From assembly GCA_002816575.1 (NCBI GenBank), contig MUCI01000001.1:1-39732 (forward strand): a stretch of DNA of 39,732 nt. The letters run 5' to 3'. Positions 8,863 to 16,761 of this stretch are shown here, piece by piece. The position numbers and the translations under genes were made by a program. The stretch is from SAR202 cluster bacterium Casp-Chloro-G2. GTDB lineage: Bacteria; Chloroflexota; Dehalococcoidia; Lucifugimonadales; UBA3495. The notes beneath the pieces were generated by a model. It did no database searches. It was not told the DNA's origin and saw only the letters and a program-made list of their open reading frames with translations. Position 1 is the stretch's first letter. Each line of letters starts with the position of its first letter.

Positions 8863-9867
8863 ATGGCAACACATTTCTTCGGTCTAACCAACCGAACATT
8901 CCGCTATGACCATTCCGTCGGCCGGGCAGAATTCGCCGGAACTGGCTTCCGGAACGCCACCGACATGGCCATCGCGCCCGACGGTACCGTGTATATCTGC
9001 AACCGGTCCTATGAGAATCGGCCCGACGGCGTGCACGTGACCGCTCTCACCCTGGACGAAGAGTACATCACCGAATTCGGCGGCTACGGCGAGGCCGACG
9101 GCGAATTCATGTGGCCCACGTCCATCGCTCTCGACAGTAAGGGTAACCTTTATCTGGCCGACGAGTGGTTGAACCGCATCACCAAGTTCACCAGCGACGG
9201 TGAGTACGTCAGCAAGTGGGGAACCGCTGGTTCTGGCGACGGCGAGCTGAACGGACCTTCCGGCATGGCCATCGACGCCGACGACAACATGCTTCTCGTC
9301 GACAGCGGCAACAACCGGGTCCAGAAGTTCACCTTGGACGGCAAGTTCATCAGCAAGTTTGGGTCGAAGGGCTCCGGCGACGGAGAATTCAACCTGCCTT
9401 GGGGCATTGCGCTGGACAACGATGGTCACATCTACATCGCCGACTGGCGGAATGACCGCATCCAGAAGTTCACCGCCGACGGCCAGTGGGAAGCCTCCAT
9501 CGGCTACTCTGGCAGTGGCGTTGGTCAACTGAACCGCCCCAACGGCGTGGCGGTTGACGCGGATGGCGACATCTACGTTGCCGACTGGATGAACAACCGC
9601 GTACAGGTGTTCGCTCCCGACGGACGCTACGTCGCCCAGTTCAAGGGCGAGGCTGAGCTTTCCAAGTGGGGCAGGGACAAGCTTGGGTCCAACCCCGACA
9701 TGATTCGGCAGCGCTCCCTTGCTTACAACAACGATCCCGATTTCGAGAGGAAACTGGCCCATCCCTGCGCCGTCAAGATTGACCCTCAGGGCCGGATCGC
9801 CATCATCGACCACACCCGCAACCGGATTCAGGTTTACGTCAAAGAAACCAATCCCGTGCTGGTCTAG
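8863..9867 (+). CDS. NHL-repeat beta-propeller protein
   Basis: 334 residues made almost wholly of NHL repeats. About five blades of roughly 47-48 residues carry the pattern GSGDGEF-x-P-x-GIA-x-D-x-G-x-IYIAD-x-x-N-x-RIQKF. Blades around residues 78-220 are the most regular; the C-terminal blade (HPCAVKIDPQGRIAIIDHTRNRIQVY) follows a longer insertion at about 265-295. Such propellers act as protein- or ligand-binding scaffolds or as lyase-like enzymes; no catalytic set can be assigned. No signal peptide is apparent. ATG 8863 was chosen because GAAGAGGTAAAAAAT lies just ahead; the frame is also open from a TTG at 8821. It ends the DUF1800-DUF1501-NHL group. Confidence 0.88.
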   Translation: MATHFFGLTNRTFRYDHSVGRAEFAGTGFRNATDMAIAPDGTVYICNRSYENRPDGVHVTALTLDEEYITEFGGYGEADGEFMWPTSIALDSKGNLYLADEWLNRITKFTSDGEYVSKWGTAGSGDGELNGPSGMAIDADDNMLLVDSGNNRVQKFTLDGKFISKFGSKGSGDGEFNLPWGIALDNDGHIYIADWRNDRIQKFTADGQWEASIGYSGSGVGQLNRPNGVAVDADGDIYVADWMNNRVQVFAPDGRYVAQFKGEAELSKWGRDKLGSNPDMIRQRSLAYNNDPDFERKLAHPCAVKIDPQGRIAIIDHTRNRIQVYVKETNPVLV

Positions 9868-9886
9868 CCGGTACCCATCATCGAAC

Positions 9887-9921
9887 AAAAAAGAGCCGGG
9901 GCATTGCCCCGGCTCTTTTTT
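9887..9921. terminator. Bidirectional intrinsic terminator
   Basis: A 16-bp perfect inverted repeat with a 3-nt loop: six A, a GC-rich stem (GAGCCGGGGC and its complement), then six T. It ends the NHL transcript on the plus strand and can end the mogA-side transcript on the minus strand. Confidence 0.95.
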
Positions 9922-9975
9922 GTTTCCTGACATCGGGCGACTTTCGCTCCAATACCTCTTGGGGGAAGCCCAGCC

Positions 9976-10308
9976 CTACGGGCCTTCCGGCATTCCTCCG
10001 TCGATCCACGCCACTATCTCGTCGATCTCCTCGGGCTTGAGGAACGGTCCCCGCAACGGCATCTTGCCGGATGTGCCGACGCTCCGGGCCAACGACTTGA
10101 CCAGGTTGGTCTCTCTGGCGGGGATGCCCGGTTCGATGGAACGGAGTCCCGAGAGCACGGAGTCCTTGAGTTCTTGGGCCGTCTCCCAATAATAGGCATG
10201 GATGCCGGGCAACGGCTGCCGGCCCCAGCGCTCGACCCAACGGGCCATGATGCCGTCCAGAATCTCCTTCACCCGGGGCCAGTAAACAACTTGTACTTCT
10301 TCGCTCAT
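9976..10308 (-). CDS. Small protein of unknown function with a cytochrome-c-like C-terminal tail
   Basis: 110 residues from ATG 10308 (a GTG two codons upstream is also in frame). The C-terminal stretch LKPEEIDEIVAWIDGGMPEG resembles the last helix of cytochrome c-like domains in planctomycete-type proteins, but there is no CXXCH heme motif, no cysteine and no signal peptide. The N-terminal half has an aromatic-rich segment (MARWVERWGRQPLPGIHAYYWETAQEL). It follows mogA after 42 nt, so it may be co-transcribed with it. I do not recognise a named family. Confidence 0.6.
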   Translation of the reverse strand: MSEEVQVVYWPRVKEILDGIMARWVERWGRQPLPGIHAYYWETAQELKDSVLSGLRSIEPGIPARETNLVKSLARSVGTSGKMPLRGPFLKPEEIDEIVAWIDGGMPEGP

Positions 10309-10350
10309 GGTCACAGCTCTGATTTAAAGATCGAGATCGGGGAGTGCCAG

Positions 10351-10842
10351 CTAACGGGGGTGTTCGTTCACCGACTCGCGGTGGAGCAGCTCCAACGCGT
10401 GTGGTATGACAGGCATCACAACCTCGAGACACTCGTTCACAGCCTTGGTGCTGCCAGGGAGTGTGATTATCAAGGTGTTGCCCCGTATACCGGCCACCGA
10501 ACGGCTGATCATAGCCATCGGTGTGAATTGCAGAGTCTTGGCCCGCATCGCTTCCGCCATGCCGGGCACCTCTTTGTCCAATATGGCCAAACAGGCTTCG
10601 GGTGTAACGTCATACCGGCCCAGACCCGTGCCGCCGGTGCTCACTATCAGGTCAACATCTCCGGCGTCGGCCCACTCGGCCAACTTGCTCGAGATGGTGT
10701 CCTTGTCGTCGGTCACAATCTCGTAGCGGACCACCTTGAAGTTTTCGCCTTCGAGGAGATCCTTGATGGCCTGTCCGCTGCTATCGTCGCGGTTGCCCTG
10801 TGACCCCGATGTGCTGACCGTTAACACGCCTAAACCGAACAT
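10351..10842 (-). CDS. MogA/MoaB family molybdenum cofactor biosynthesis protein
   Basis: Binds molybdopterin and, in MogA, adenylylates it for molybdate insertion. The 163-residue product has the MoCF motif VSTGGTGLGRYDVTPEA (TGGTG at residues 69-73) and the later GIRGNTLIITLPGS segment. The frame extends to 10980, but ATG 10842 has GGAGGGTGAA directly upstream and gives the usual family length, so it is the likely start. MogA and MoaB cannot be separated from sequence by eye. No other molybdopterin genes lie nearby. Confidence 0.9.
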   Translation of the reverse strand: MFGLGVLTVSTSGSQGNRDDSSGQAIKDLLEGENFKVVRYEIVTDDKDTISSKLAEWADAGDVDLIVSTGGTGLGRYDVTPEACLAILDKEVPGMAEAMRAKTLQFTPMAMISRSVAGIRGNTLIITLPGSTKAVNECLEVVMPVIPHALELLHRESVNEHPR

Positions 10843-10959
10843 TTCACCCTCCGGGGAAATAATAACACAGGCAGAGCCCAGGCACGAGAAGGCCCTTGGC
10901 GTTACATAAGCCACGGCCTGGGTGAATTGGGAGCGTGCACCGGCTGAGAACGGGTCAGA

Positions 10960-10988
10960 TTGACATCGAATTGGGCGCAATCTATAGT
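10960..10988 (+). promoter_or_regulatory. Sigma-70-type promoter for the HIT-crotonase pair
   Basis: TTGACA (10960-10965), 17-nt spacer, TATAGT (10983-10988). The predicted start near 10995 gives a short leader to the TTG at 11027. Confidence 0.72.
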
Positions 10989-11026
10989 CACTACGCTAGC
11001 CGACCTGCCGGGAGAACCAACCGCCC

Positions 11027-11362
11027 TTGAATTCAAACCCCAGCTGCGTTTTCTGCCGCATCTCCGCCGGACAAGAACCCGCCAGATACCGCTATCTCGA
11101 CGAAGACCTGATGGTCATTGTGAACAAGCTCACCTGGGTCCCACTGATGCTGTTGGTGATTCCCCGGGAGCACATGAGTCAGATACAACTCTGGAGCAGT
11201 GGTCTCCTGACCCGCATGGGCAACCTGGCGGTGGACATGGGCGCCATGTACGCCCCCAACGGCTTTCGGATACTATCCAACTTCGGACACGACGGCATGC
11301 AGAGCCAAGCCCACGGCCACATTCACGTGATCGGCGGCGTCAGCTTGGGTCCGTACGCCTAA
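11027..11362 (+). CDS. HIT-family nucleotide-binding protein
   Basis: 111 residues, typical length for a HIT hydrolase acting on AMP conjugates or dinucleoside polyphosphates. The histidine triad is H96-G-H98-I-H100-V, preceded by an N-terminal CVFC pair characteristic of zinc-binding HIT proteins. The start is TTG at 11027; GGGAGAA lies about 12 nt upstream, and the next ATG (codon 29) would remove the CVFC motif. It is 58 nt before the crotonase gene and shares its promoter. Substrate unknown. Confidence 0.88.
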   Translation: MNSNPSCVFCRISAGQEPARYRYLDEDLMVIVNKLTWVPLMLLVIPREHMSQIQLWSSGLLTRMGNLAVDMGAMYAPNGFRILSNFGHDGMQSQAHGHIHVIGGVSLGPYA

Positions 11363-11420
11363 ACCAGACCCGCCTCCCGGTAACCGGGTCCCGATTAACT
11401 CATCTTAGGAGCTATTTACA

Positions 11421-12197
11421 TTGGCTGAGACGATTCTTTACGAGAAACAAGGCAACATCGTTACCATGACCCTCAACCGGCCCGACTCCCTGAACGCCAT
11501 CAACCGGTTGCTGCGTAAGGAACTCGCGGATGCGATAGTTGAGTTCGACAATGACCCCGAGGCATTCGTGGCCATCATCACTGGTGCCGGCCGGGCCTTC
11601 TGTTCCGGACGGGACCTCAAGGAACGGGCCGAAGACAACGCCAAGGGCGTTCAGGCCAGGGCCTCGGCCAGCATGACCAAGGACAGTCCCTTCATGTGGC
11701 CCCGCACCTGGAAGCCCATGATCGCCGCGGTCAACGGATTCGCTCTCGCCGGTGGTTGGTCCATCGCCCAGATGTGCGACCTGCGTATCGCGTCCGAGGA
11801 GGCCAAACTGGGCATCTCTGAAACCAAGTGGAGCCTGCTGCCGCCCTTCGGCACCATTCTCCCCAAGCAGATGAACCTGGCGTCGGTGTTGGAACTGGTG
11901 TTGACCGCTCAACCGGTGACGGCCCAACGGGCCTACGACATGGGGTTCCTGAACAAGGTGGTGCCCGCTGGAGACCTGATAGAGGAAGCCGTGACCATGG
12001 CCCAGCAGATCGCCGACAACGCTCCCCTGGCCGTGCAGACCTTCAAGGAACTGGCCTACCGGGGCCTGAACATGTCCAACCAGGATATCTCCGCTCTGAC
12101 CTACCAGATGTACGACGCCCTACTCCTCACCGAAGATTCCAAGGAAGGCCCCAAAGCCTTCGCCGAGAAGCGCAAACCCCAGTGGAAAGGCCGGTAG
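11421..12197 (+). CDS. Enoyl-CoA hydratase/isomerase (crotonase) family protein
   Basis: 258 residues with the crotonase fold. Oxyanion-hole segments are GRAFCSGRDLKE (about 57-68) and NGFALAGGWS (105-114). In enoyl-CoA hydratase two Glu act on water; the position of the second (E164 in rat) is kept as E134 (ISETKW), but the first (E144 in rat) is Ser114 here (GGWSIAQMCD). It may therefore be an isomerase, thioesterase or other crotonase activity. TTG 11421 follows TAGGAGC at 8-10 nt. It ends at a strong terminator. Acyl-CoA substrate unknown. Confidence 0.9.
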   Translation: MAETILYEKQGNIVTMTLNRPDSLNAINRLLRKELADAIVEFDNDPEAFVAIITGAGRAFCSGRDLKERAEDNAKGVQARASASMTKDSPFMWPRTWKPMIAAVNGFALAGGWSIAQMCDLRIASEEAKLGISETKWSLLPPFGTILPKQMNLASVLELVLTAQPVTAQRAYDMGFLNKVVPAGDLIEEAVTMAQQIADNAPLAVQTFKELAYRGLNMSNQDISALTYQMYDALLLTEDSKEGPKAFAEKRKPQWKGR

Positions 12198-12223
12198 GCT
12201 CCAAGACCAAACCCAGCCCGATT

Positions 12224-12257
12224 AAAAAACCCCACTCCAATCGGAGTGGGGTTTTTT
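12224..12257. terminator. Bidirectional intrinsic terminator
   Basis: 15-bp perfect stem: six A then CCCCACTCC, 4-nt loop AATC, GGAGTGGGG then six T. It ends the crotonase transcript and can act on the opposing acyl-CoA dehydrogenase transcript. Confidence 0.95.
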
Positions 12258-12267
12258 GCGCCAGGGT

Positions 12268-12374
12268 CCGCTCATGGTGAGCCTGTAAAACCACAGGTGG
12301 TGGTGGGCCATCTTGTTCACCGATAAGTGCTCTGGCTGCTGGCGGTCCTTCGACAAGCATCTCAGGATGAGCGG
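12268..12374. repeat. REP-like inverted pair of dispersed-repeat units
   Basis: Unit 1 (12268-12297) reads CCGCTCATGGTGAGCCTGT then aaaACCACAGG. Unit 2 (12347-12374), read on the minus strand, begins CCGCTCATCCTGAG and ends CTTGTCGAAGG. The two share an 8-base start plus TGAG and face each other across 49 nt. Related strings (TTCGTGGTGAGCCTGTCGAACC, CTTCGACAAGCTCAGG) are familiar from many genomes as extragenic repeats; both copies here are degenerate. They lie between convergent genes. Confidence 0.55.
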
Positions 12375-12391
12375 GTGGTTGGGCTGCCTGC

Positions 12392-13555
12392 CTACAATTG
12401 GTACTCCGGCAGCCTGAGAAGTTGCTTGGCGATGACCAGGCGCATCACCTCGTTGGTGCCCTCGCCGATGATCATCAGCGGGGCGTCGCGGTAGTAGCGC
12501 TCCACCGGTGACTCCTTGATGTACCCGTAGCCGCCGTGCACCCGCATGGACTCCATCGCCACTTCCAGGCAGACCTCACTGGCGAACAGCTTGGCCATGC
12601 CCGATTCCAGGTCCACCCTTTGGCCGGTGTCCTTCTTGGCTGCGGCGTCGTAGACCATCAGGCGGGCCGCCTGGATCTTCGTCGCCATGTCGGCCAGTTT
12701 GAGCTGAATGGCCTGATGCTCGGAGATGGGCTTGCCGAAAGTCTCCCTCTGTTGAGAGTATTTGATGGCGGCTTCAAAGGCGGCCTGGGCCACGCCAACC
12801 GCCCTCGCGGCCACGTTGATGCGGCCGGTCTCCAAGCCGCTCATGACCATGCCGAATCCCGCCCCCTCCTTGCCGCCCACCAGGTTGTCTTCGGGGATGG
12901 CATAGTTGTTGAAGTGAAGCTCGCAGGTGTCCAGGCCCCGGTAGCCCAGCTTGTCCAGGTCGCGGCCCACTTCGAACCCCGGCCCGCCCTTCTCCACCAC
13001 GAACGCGCTGATGCCTCGGTGCCTGGGTTCCATGTCCGGGTCGGTGCGGGCCAGCAGGCAGAACATGTCGCCATAGCGGCCGTTGGTGATGAACATCTTG
13101 GTGCCGTTGATGACGTACTCTTCGCCGGACTTGGTGGCGGTGGTCTGTAGGTTGGCCATGTCCGTGCCGCCGCTGGGCTCGGTAAGGGCCAGGCCGCCCC
13201 GCTTGCGCCCCGAGGCCAGGTCGGGGAGGAACCGCTGCTTCTGCGCTTCGGTGCCGTAGTGAGTCAGCACGTAGGTCAGGATGTGGTGGGTGCCGATGGC
13301 CCCGCTTAGCGTCATGAACCCCTTGCTTAACTCCTCGAAGATGCTGGCGAAGGTGGTGTAGTCCAAGCCCATACCGCCGTACTCTTCGGGCACGGTGATG
13401 CCGAAAAGCCCCAATTCCTTCATGCGGTCGATCAGGTCATGAGGCACCGTGTCGTCGCGGTCATGTTGGGCCGCCACCGGCTCCACCTCCCGCCGGACAA
13501 AGTCGCGGACCATGTTTACGATCTGGGCTCGGGCCTCGGGTGGTGTAGTCGTCAA
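12392..13555 (-). CDS. Acyl-CoA dehydrogenase
   Basis: FAD-dependent desaturation of an acyl-CoA thioester at C2-C3, passing electrons to ETF. 387 residues, standard length. Signatures: LTEPSGGTDMANLQTTA, YVINGTKMFITNG, and the C-terminal RVHGGYGYIKESPVERYYRDA. The catalytic base is probably E365 in IIGEGTNEV, the usual position. Start is TTG 13555, with TTAGGAGATCCCG just upstream. The gene is convergent with the crotonase and separately transcribed from PPDK, since a terminator lies between them. Chain-length specificity cannot be read from sequence. Confidence 0.95.
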   Translation of the reverse strand: MTTTPPEARAQIVNMVRDFVRREVEPVAAQHDRDDTVPHDLIDRMKELGLFGITVPEEYGGMGLDYTTFASIFEELSKGFMTLSGAIGTHHILTYVLTHYGTEAQKQRFLPDLASGRKRGGLALTEPSGGTDMANLQTTATKSGEEYVINGTKMFITNGRYGDMFCLLARTDPDMEPRHRGISAFVVEKGGPGFEVGRDLDKLGYRGLDTCELHFNNYAIPEDNLVGGKEGAGFGMVMSGLETGRINVAARAVGVAQAAFEAAIKYSQQRETFGKPISEHQAIQLKLADMATKIQAARLMVYDAAAKKDTGQRVDLESGMAKLFASEVCLEVAMESMRVHGGYGYIKESPVERYYRDAPLMIIGEGTNEVMRLVIAKQLLRLPEYQL

Positions 13556-13665
13556 CGGGATCTCCTAATCATGCCGGGAAGTTGAGTCTGTACCGGGCTT
13601 AAATACAGCCTAAGAAGTGATTGGCAGTCTATCCCAGGGCTCAGACACGGTCAAGAATGCAAGAA

Positions 13666-13691
13666 CGGCGCTCACACAGGTGTGAGCGCCG
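13666..13691 (-). terminator. Probable terminator downstream of PPDK
   Basis: 11-bp perfect stem (CGGCGCTCACA and complement) with a 4-nt loop. Read on the minus strand the stem is followed by TTCTTGCATTCTTG, a weak T-rich tail. Confidence 0.65.
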
Positions 13692-13723
13692 CTGAAAGAC
13701 GAGGAAACCAAAGCAGATCGAGT

Positions 13724-16504
13724 TCAGCTTCCCGACAAGGCAGCCTGGGCCGCGGCCAGCCTCGCCACCGGCACCCGGTAGGGAGAGCAGCTGACATAAT
13801 CTAGGGCTGCTTCATGGCAGAACACGACACTGGCCGGGTCTCCCCCGTGCTCGCCGCAGATGCCGATCTCCAGATTCGGCCTTTCCCGGCGGCCCGCGGT
13901 CACCGCGGCCTTGACCAGCGCCCCCACGCCCTCGGGGTCGATGGAGGCGAAGGGGTCATTGGGCAGCACCCCCTCGTCGATATACCGGCGTAGGAATTTG
14001 CCCTCGGCATCGTCCCGGCTGAACCCGAAGACCATCTGAGTTAGGTCGTTGGTGCCGAAGCTGAAGAACTCCGACTCCTTGGCGATCTCACCAGCGGTGA
14101 GCGCGGCCCGGGGAGTCTCAATCATGGTGCCAAACTTGTAATGGACCTTGACGCCCAACCGCTCCTGCACCTGGGATGCAACCAGGCTCAGGTCCTGCCG
14201 TAGCCGGTGTATCTCCTCCACGTCGACCGTCAAGGGAATCATGATCTCCGGGCTAACGTCCAGGCCCTCTTGCGCCAGCAGAGCGCCGGCGGTGATGATG
14301 GCCTCGACCTGCATCCGGTAGATGGCCGGGAAGCTCAGGCCCAACCGGCAACCGCGGTGCCCCAGCATGGGATTGGACTCTCGGAGCGAGTCCACCAACT
14401 GGAGGAAACTCTCTTTCTCTTCCAATCTTGCCTCGGGCGCCCCCGAGTGACGGAGTTCTATCAACTCGGTGAGCAGGGTCTCATAGGGAGGCAGGAATTC
14501 GTGGAGTGGCGCGTCCAGCAGGCGTATGATCACTGGCCTGGAGCCCATCACCCGCAGGATGCCGCCGAAATCGCCGGTCTGCAATTCCTTGACCTGGTCC
14601 AGCGCCTGATAAAAGTCTACGACTGCTTGGGGGGCGTCCGGGTTGTCCTGCCGCCGGAACGCACGGTCATTGTTCTCTCTGCGCCACGATTCGGCCGCCT
14701 CCGCGTTCAGCAGCATCTGCCGTACGCTTGGCAATCGTTTGGGGTCCAAGAACATGTGCTCGGTACGGCAAAGACCGATGCCCTCGGCGCCCATATCCAA
14801 TGCCTGGGCGGCATCGGACGGCGTGTCGGCGTTGGCCATCACCCCCAGCCGGCGGGTCTGGTCGGCCCACCCCAACAGTTCTCGGGCCTCCGGAAGTTCG
14901 TTCAGGCTGGGTTGGACCGTTTCAAGCTCCCCCAGATAGACCGAACCCAAAGCGCCGTCCATGCTGATCTGCTCGCCCTCACGGACGGTCTTGCCGGCGG
15001 CGGTGAACAGGCTGGCGTCCAGGTCAACTACGATATCTTCGCAGCCGACGATGCACGGCTTGCCCAGTCCTCTAGTAACCACGGCCGCGTGGCTGGTTAC
15101 GCCGCCACGGCTGGTCACGACGCCCACCGCGGCTGTTATGCCGTGGATGTCGTCGGGCTTGGTCTCCGGGCGCACCAGGATCACAGCCTTTCCGGCGGCG
15201 GCCAGTTCGGCGGCCTTGGTGGCGTCGAAACAGACCGTTCCCGACGCAGCCCCGGGGGACGCTGGTGCGCCGCGGGCCAGGAAACGGATTTTTAGAGCTT
15301 TTTCGGAAAGGGCGTCCGAGAACTGGGGCACCAGTAACTTGGAAATCTCTTCGGCATCCACTCTAAGCAGTGCCTGCGACTGGCTGATCAGACCCTCGTG
15401 GACCATGTCCACGGCCGTCTTCACCGCGGACAGGGCGGTTCGCTTGGCGCTGCGGGTCTGCAACAGGAAGAGACGGGCGTTCTCGATGGTGAATTCCACG
15501 TCCTGCACGTCGGCGTAGTGGGTTTCCAGGTTGTGGGCCAATTCCATGAGCTGACCGTAGGCCTCGGGGAGCACGTCATGGAGGCTGGCGATTGGTTGAG
15601 GGGTCCGCACCCCGGCAACCACGTCCTCGCCCTGGGCATTGGTCAGAAACTCGCCGTAGACCTCGGCCTTGCCGGTGGAGGGGTTGCGGGTGAACAGCAC
15701 CCCGGTGCCGCTGGTGGGGCCAAGGTTTCCAAAGACCATGGACATTATGGTCACGGCGGTTCCCATGTCGTGGTCGATGTTGTTGTGTTGTCGGTAGAAG
15801 ATAGCCCTGGGCGTGTTCCAGCTACGGAAAACGGCCTCGACGGCAGACATTAGCTGTTCCCAAGGGTCGGCGGGAGGCTCGGAGCCGGTCGCTGCCTTGG
15901 CCACGGCCTTGAAGTCGGCCACCAAGCCCTGCAACTGCTCGGCGCTCAATTCGCTGTCCAGGGTCACGCCTGCCGCCTTTTTATGGGTGTCCAGCGCTTC
16001 CTCGAACGCCGCGGCATCCACGCCCATGACCACTTCTGAATAGATCTGGAGGAAGCGGCGGTAGGCGTCGTAGGCCGGGCGGGGGTCGCCCATCATGTCG
16101 GCCAACCCCTCAACGATCTGGTCGTTGATGCCCAGGTTCAAGATTGTGTCCATCATTCCGGGCATGGAGATGCGGGCCCCGGACCGCACCGACACCAGAA
16201 GGGGGTTCGATGCCGACCCAAAGTCGTGCCCGATGGACGTCTCTAGCTCCCGGATGTTCTCTCTGATGGACTCTTCAAGACCCTGAGGAAGGGTCTGGTT
16301 CTTTGATAGATAGTCCCGGCAGACCTGCGTGGAGATAACAAAACCCGGAGGAACTGGCAGTCCCATCCGGGCCATCTCGCAGAGGTTGCTTCCCTTGCCG
16401 CCGAGGAGGTCGGCCATTGCGGCGTTCCCCTCATCGAACCGGTACACAAGCTTTGTGGTCCCAATTCCAGTTCCGATTCCGGTTCGGGGAGTGTGTATGG
16501 TCAT
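13724..16504 (-). CDS. ppdK: Pyruvate, phosphate dikinase
   Basis: Interconverts pyruvate + ATP + phosphate and phosphoenolpyruvate + AMP + diphosphate. 926 residues, in the family range. The N-terminal ATP-grasp domain includes LLGGKGSNLCEMARMG; the swivelling phosphohistidine domain has H472 in GGVTSHAAVVTRG; the C-terminal PEP/pyruvate barrel has C883 in GICGEHGGD. ATG 16504 was chosen (GATGGGAGGGCGAAGCCC upstream) over an in-frame ATG at 16591. The first residues hold a short TGIGTGIGT repeat (DNA period 12). Monocistronic: promoter at 16601-16628, terminator at 13666-13691. Confidence 0.96.
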   Translation of the reverse strand: MTIHTPRTGIGTGIGTTKLVYRFDEGNAAMADLLGGKGSNLCEMARMGLPVPPGFVISTQVCRDYLSKNQTLPQGLEESIRENIRELETSIGHDFGSASNPLLVSVRSGARISMPGMMDTILNLGINDQIVEGLADMMGDPRPAYDAYRRFLQIYSEVVMGVDAAAFEEALDTHKKAAGVTLDSELSAEQLQGLVADFKAVAKAATGSEPPADPWEQLMSAVEAVFRSWNTPRAIFYRQHNNIDHDMGTAVTIMSMVFGNLGPTSGTGVLFTRNPSTGKAEVYGEFLTNAQGEDVVAGVRTPQPIASLHDVLPEAYGQLMELAHNLETHYADVQDVEFTIENARLFLLQTRSAKRTALSAVKTAVDMVHEGLISQSQALLRVDAEEISKLLVPQFSDALSEKALKIRFLARGAPASPGAASGTVCFDATKAAELAAAGKAVILVRPETKPDDIHGITAAVGVVTSRGGVTSHAAVVTRGLGKPCIVGCEDIVVDLDASLFTAAGKTVREGEQISMDGALGSVYLGELETVQPSLNELPEARELLGWADQTRRLGVMANADTPSDAAQALDMGAEGIGLCRTEHMFLDPKRLPSVRQMLLNAEAAESWRRENNDRAFRRQDNPDAPQAVVDFYQALDQVKELQTGDFGGILRVMGSRPVIIRLLDAPLHEFLPPYETLLTELIELRHSGAPEARLEEKESFLQLVDSLRESNPMLGHRGCRLGLSFPAIYRMQVEAIITAGALLAQEGLDVSPEIMIPLTVDVEEIHRLRQDLSLVASQVQERLGVKVHYKFGTMIETPRAALTAGEIAKESEFFSFGTNDLTQMVFGFSRDDAEGKFLRRYIDEGVLPNDPFASIDPEGVGALVKAAVTAGRRERPNLEIGICGEHGGDPASVVFCHEAALDYVSCSPYRVPVARLAAAQAALSGS

Positions 16505-16600
16505 GGGCTTCGCCCTCCCATCGCCTATCTCATCTGTTAAGCAGTTGCGCCGGTAAACCGTCGTACCGTGATGCGACAGCCCCAACATCAACCAAGCGAC

Positions 16601-16628
16601 TATATACCGGACCGCTCTGACAAATCAA
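16601..16628 (-). promoter_or_regulatory. Candidate promoter for PPDK
   Basis: Minus strand TTGATT (16623-16628), 16-nt spacer, TATATA (16601-16606). Start predicted near 16594, about 90 nt before ATG 16504. Confidence 0.45.
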
Positions 16629-16637
16629 CTTGAAGCG

Positions 16638-16696
16638 AAAAAAGAAAGGCCGAAATCCACGCCTAACGATTACGAAATACGTAGATATTCGGCCTT
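16638..16696 (-). terminator. Terminator downstream of the aldo/keto reductase
   Basis: AAGGCCGAA (16646-16654) pairs with TTCGGCCTT (16688-16696) around a 33-nt loop holding a smaller TACG/CGTA hairpin. On the minus strand the stem is followed by TCTTTTTTCGC. Confidence 0.65.
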
Positions 16697-16761
16697 AAAT
16701 TGTGGTAACCGTTAATATTTATGTCAGCCTGCCCGGCGTAATTGGGCCGCGGCCCAGGGCT

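Noticed and set aside
8884-9933. 349-codon minus-strand frame opposite the NHL gene
   Set aside because: Its periodic composition mirrors the NHL repeats on the other strand, and it would run through the terminator at 9887-9921.
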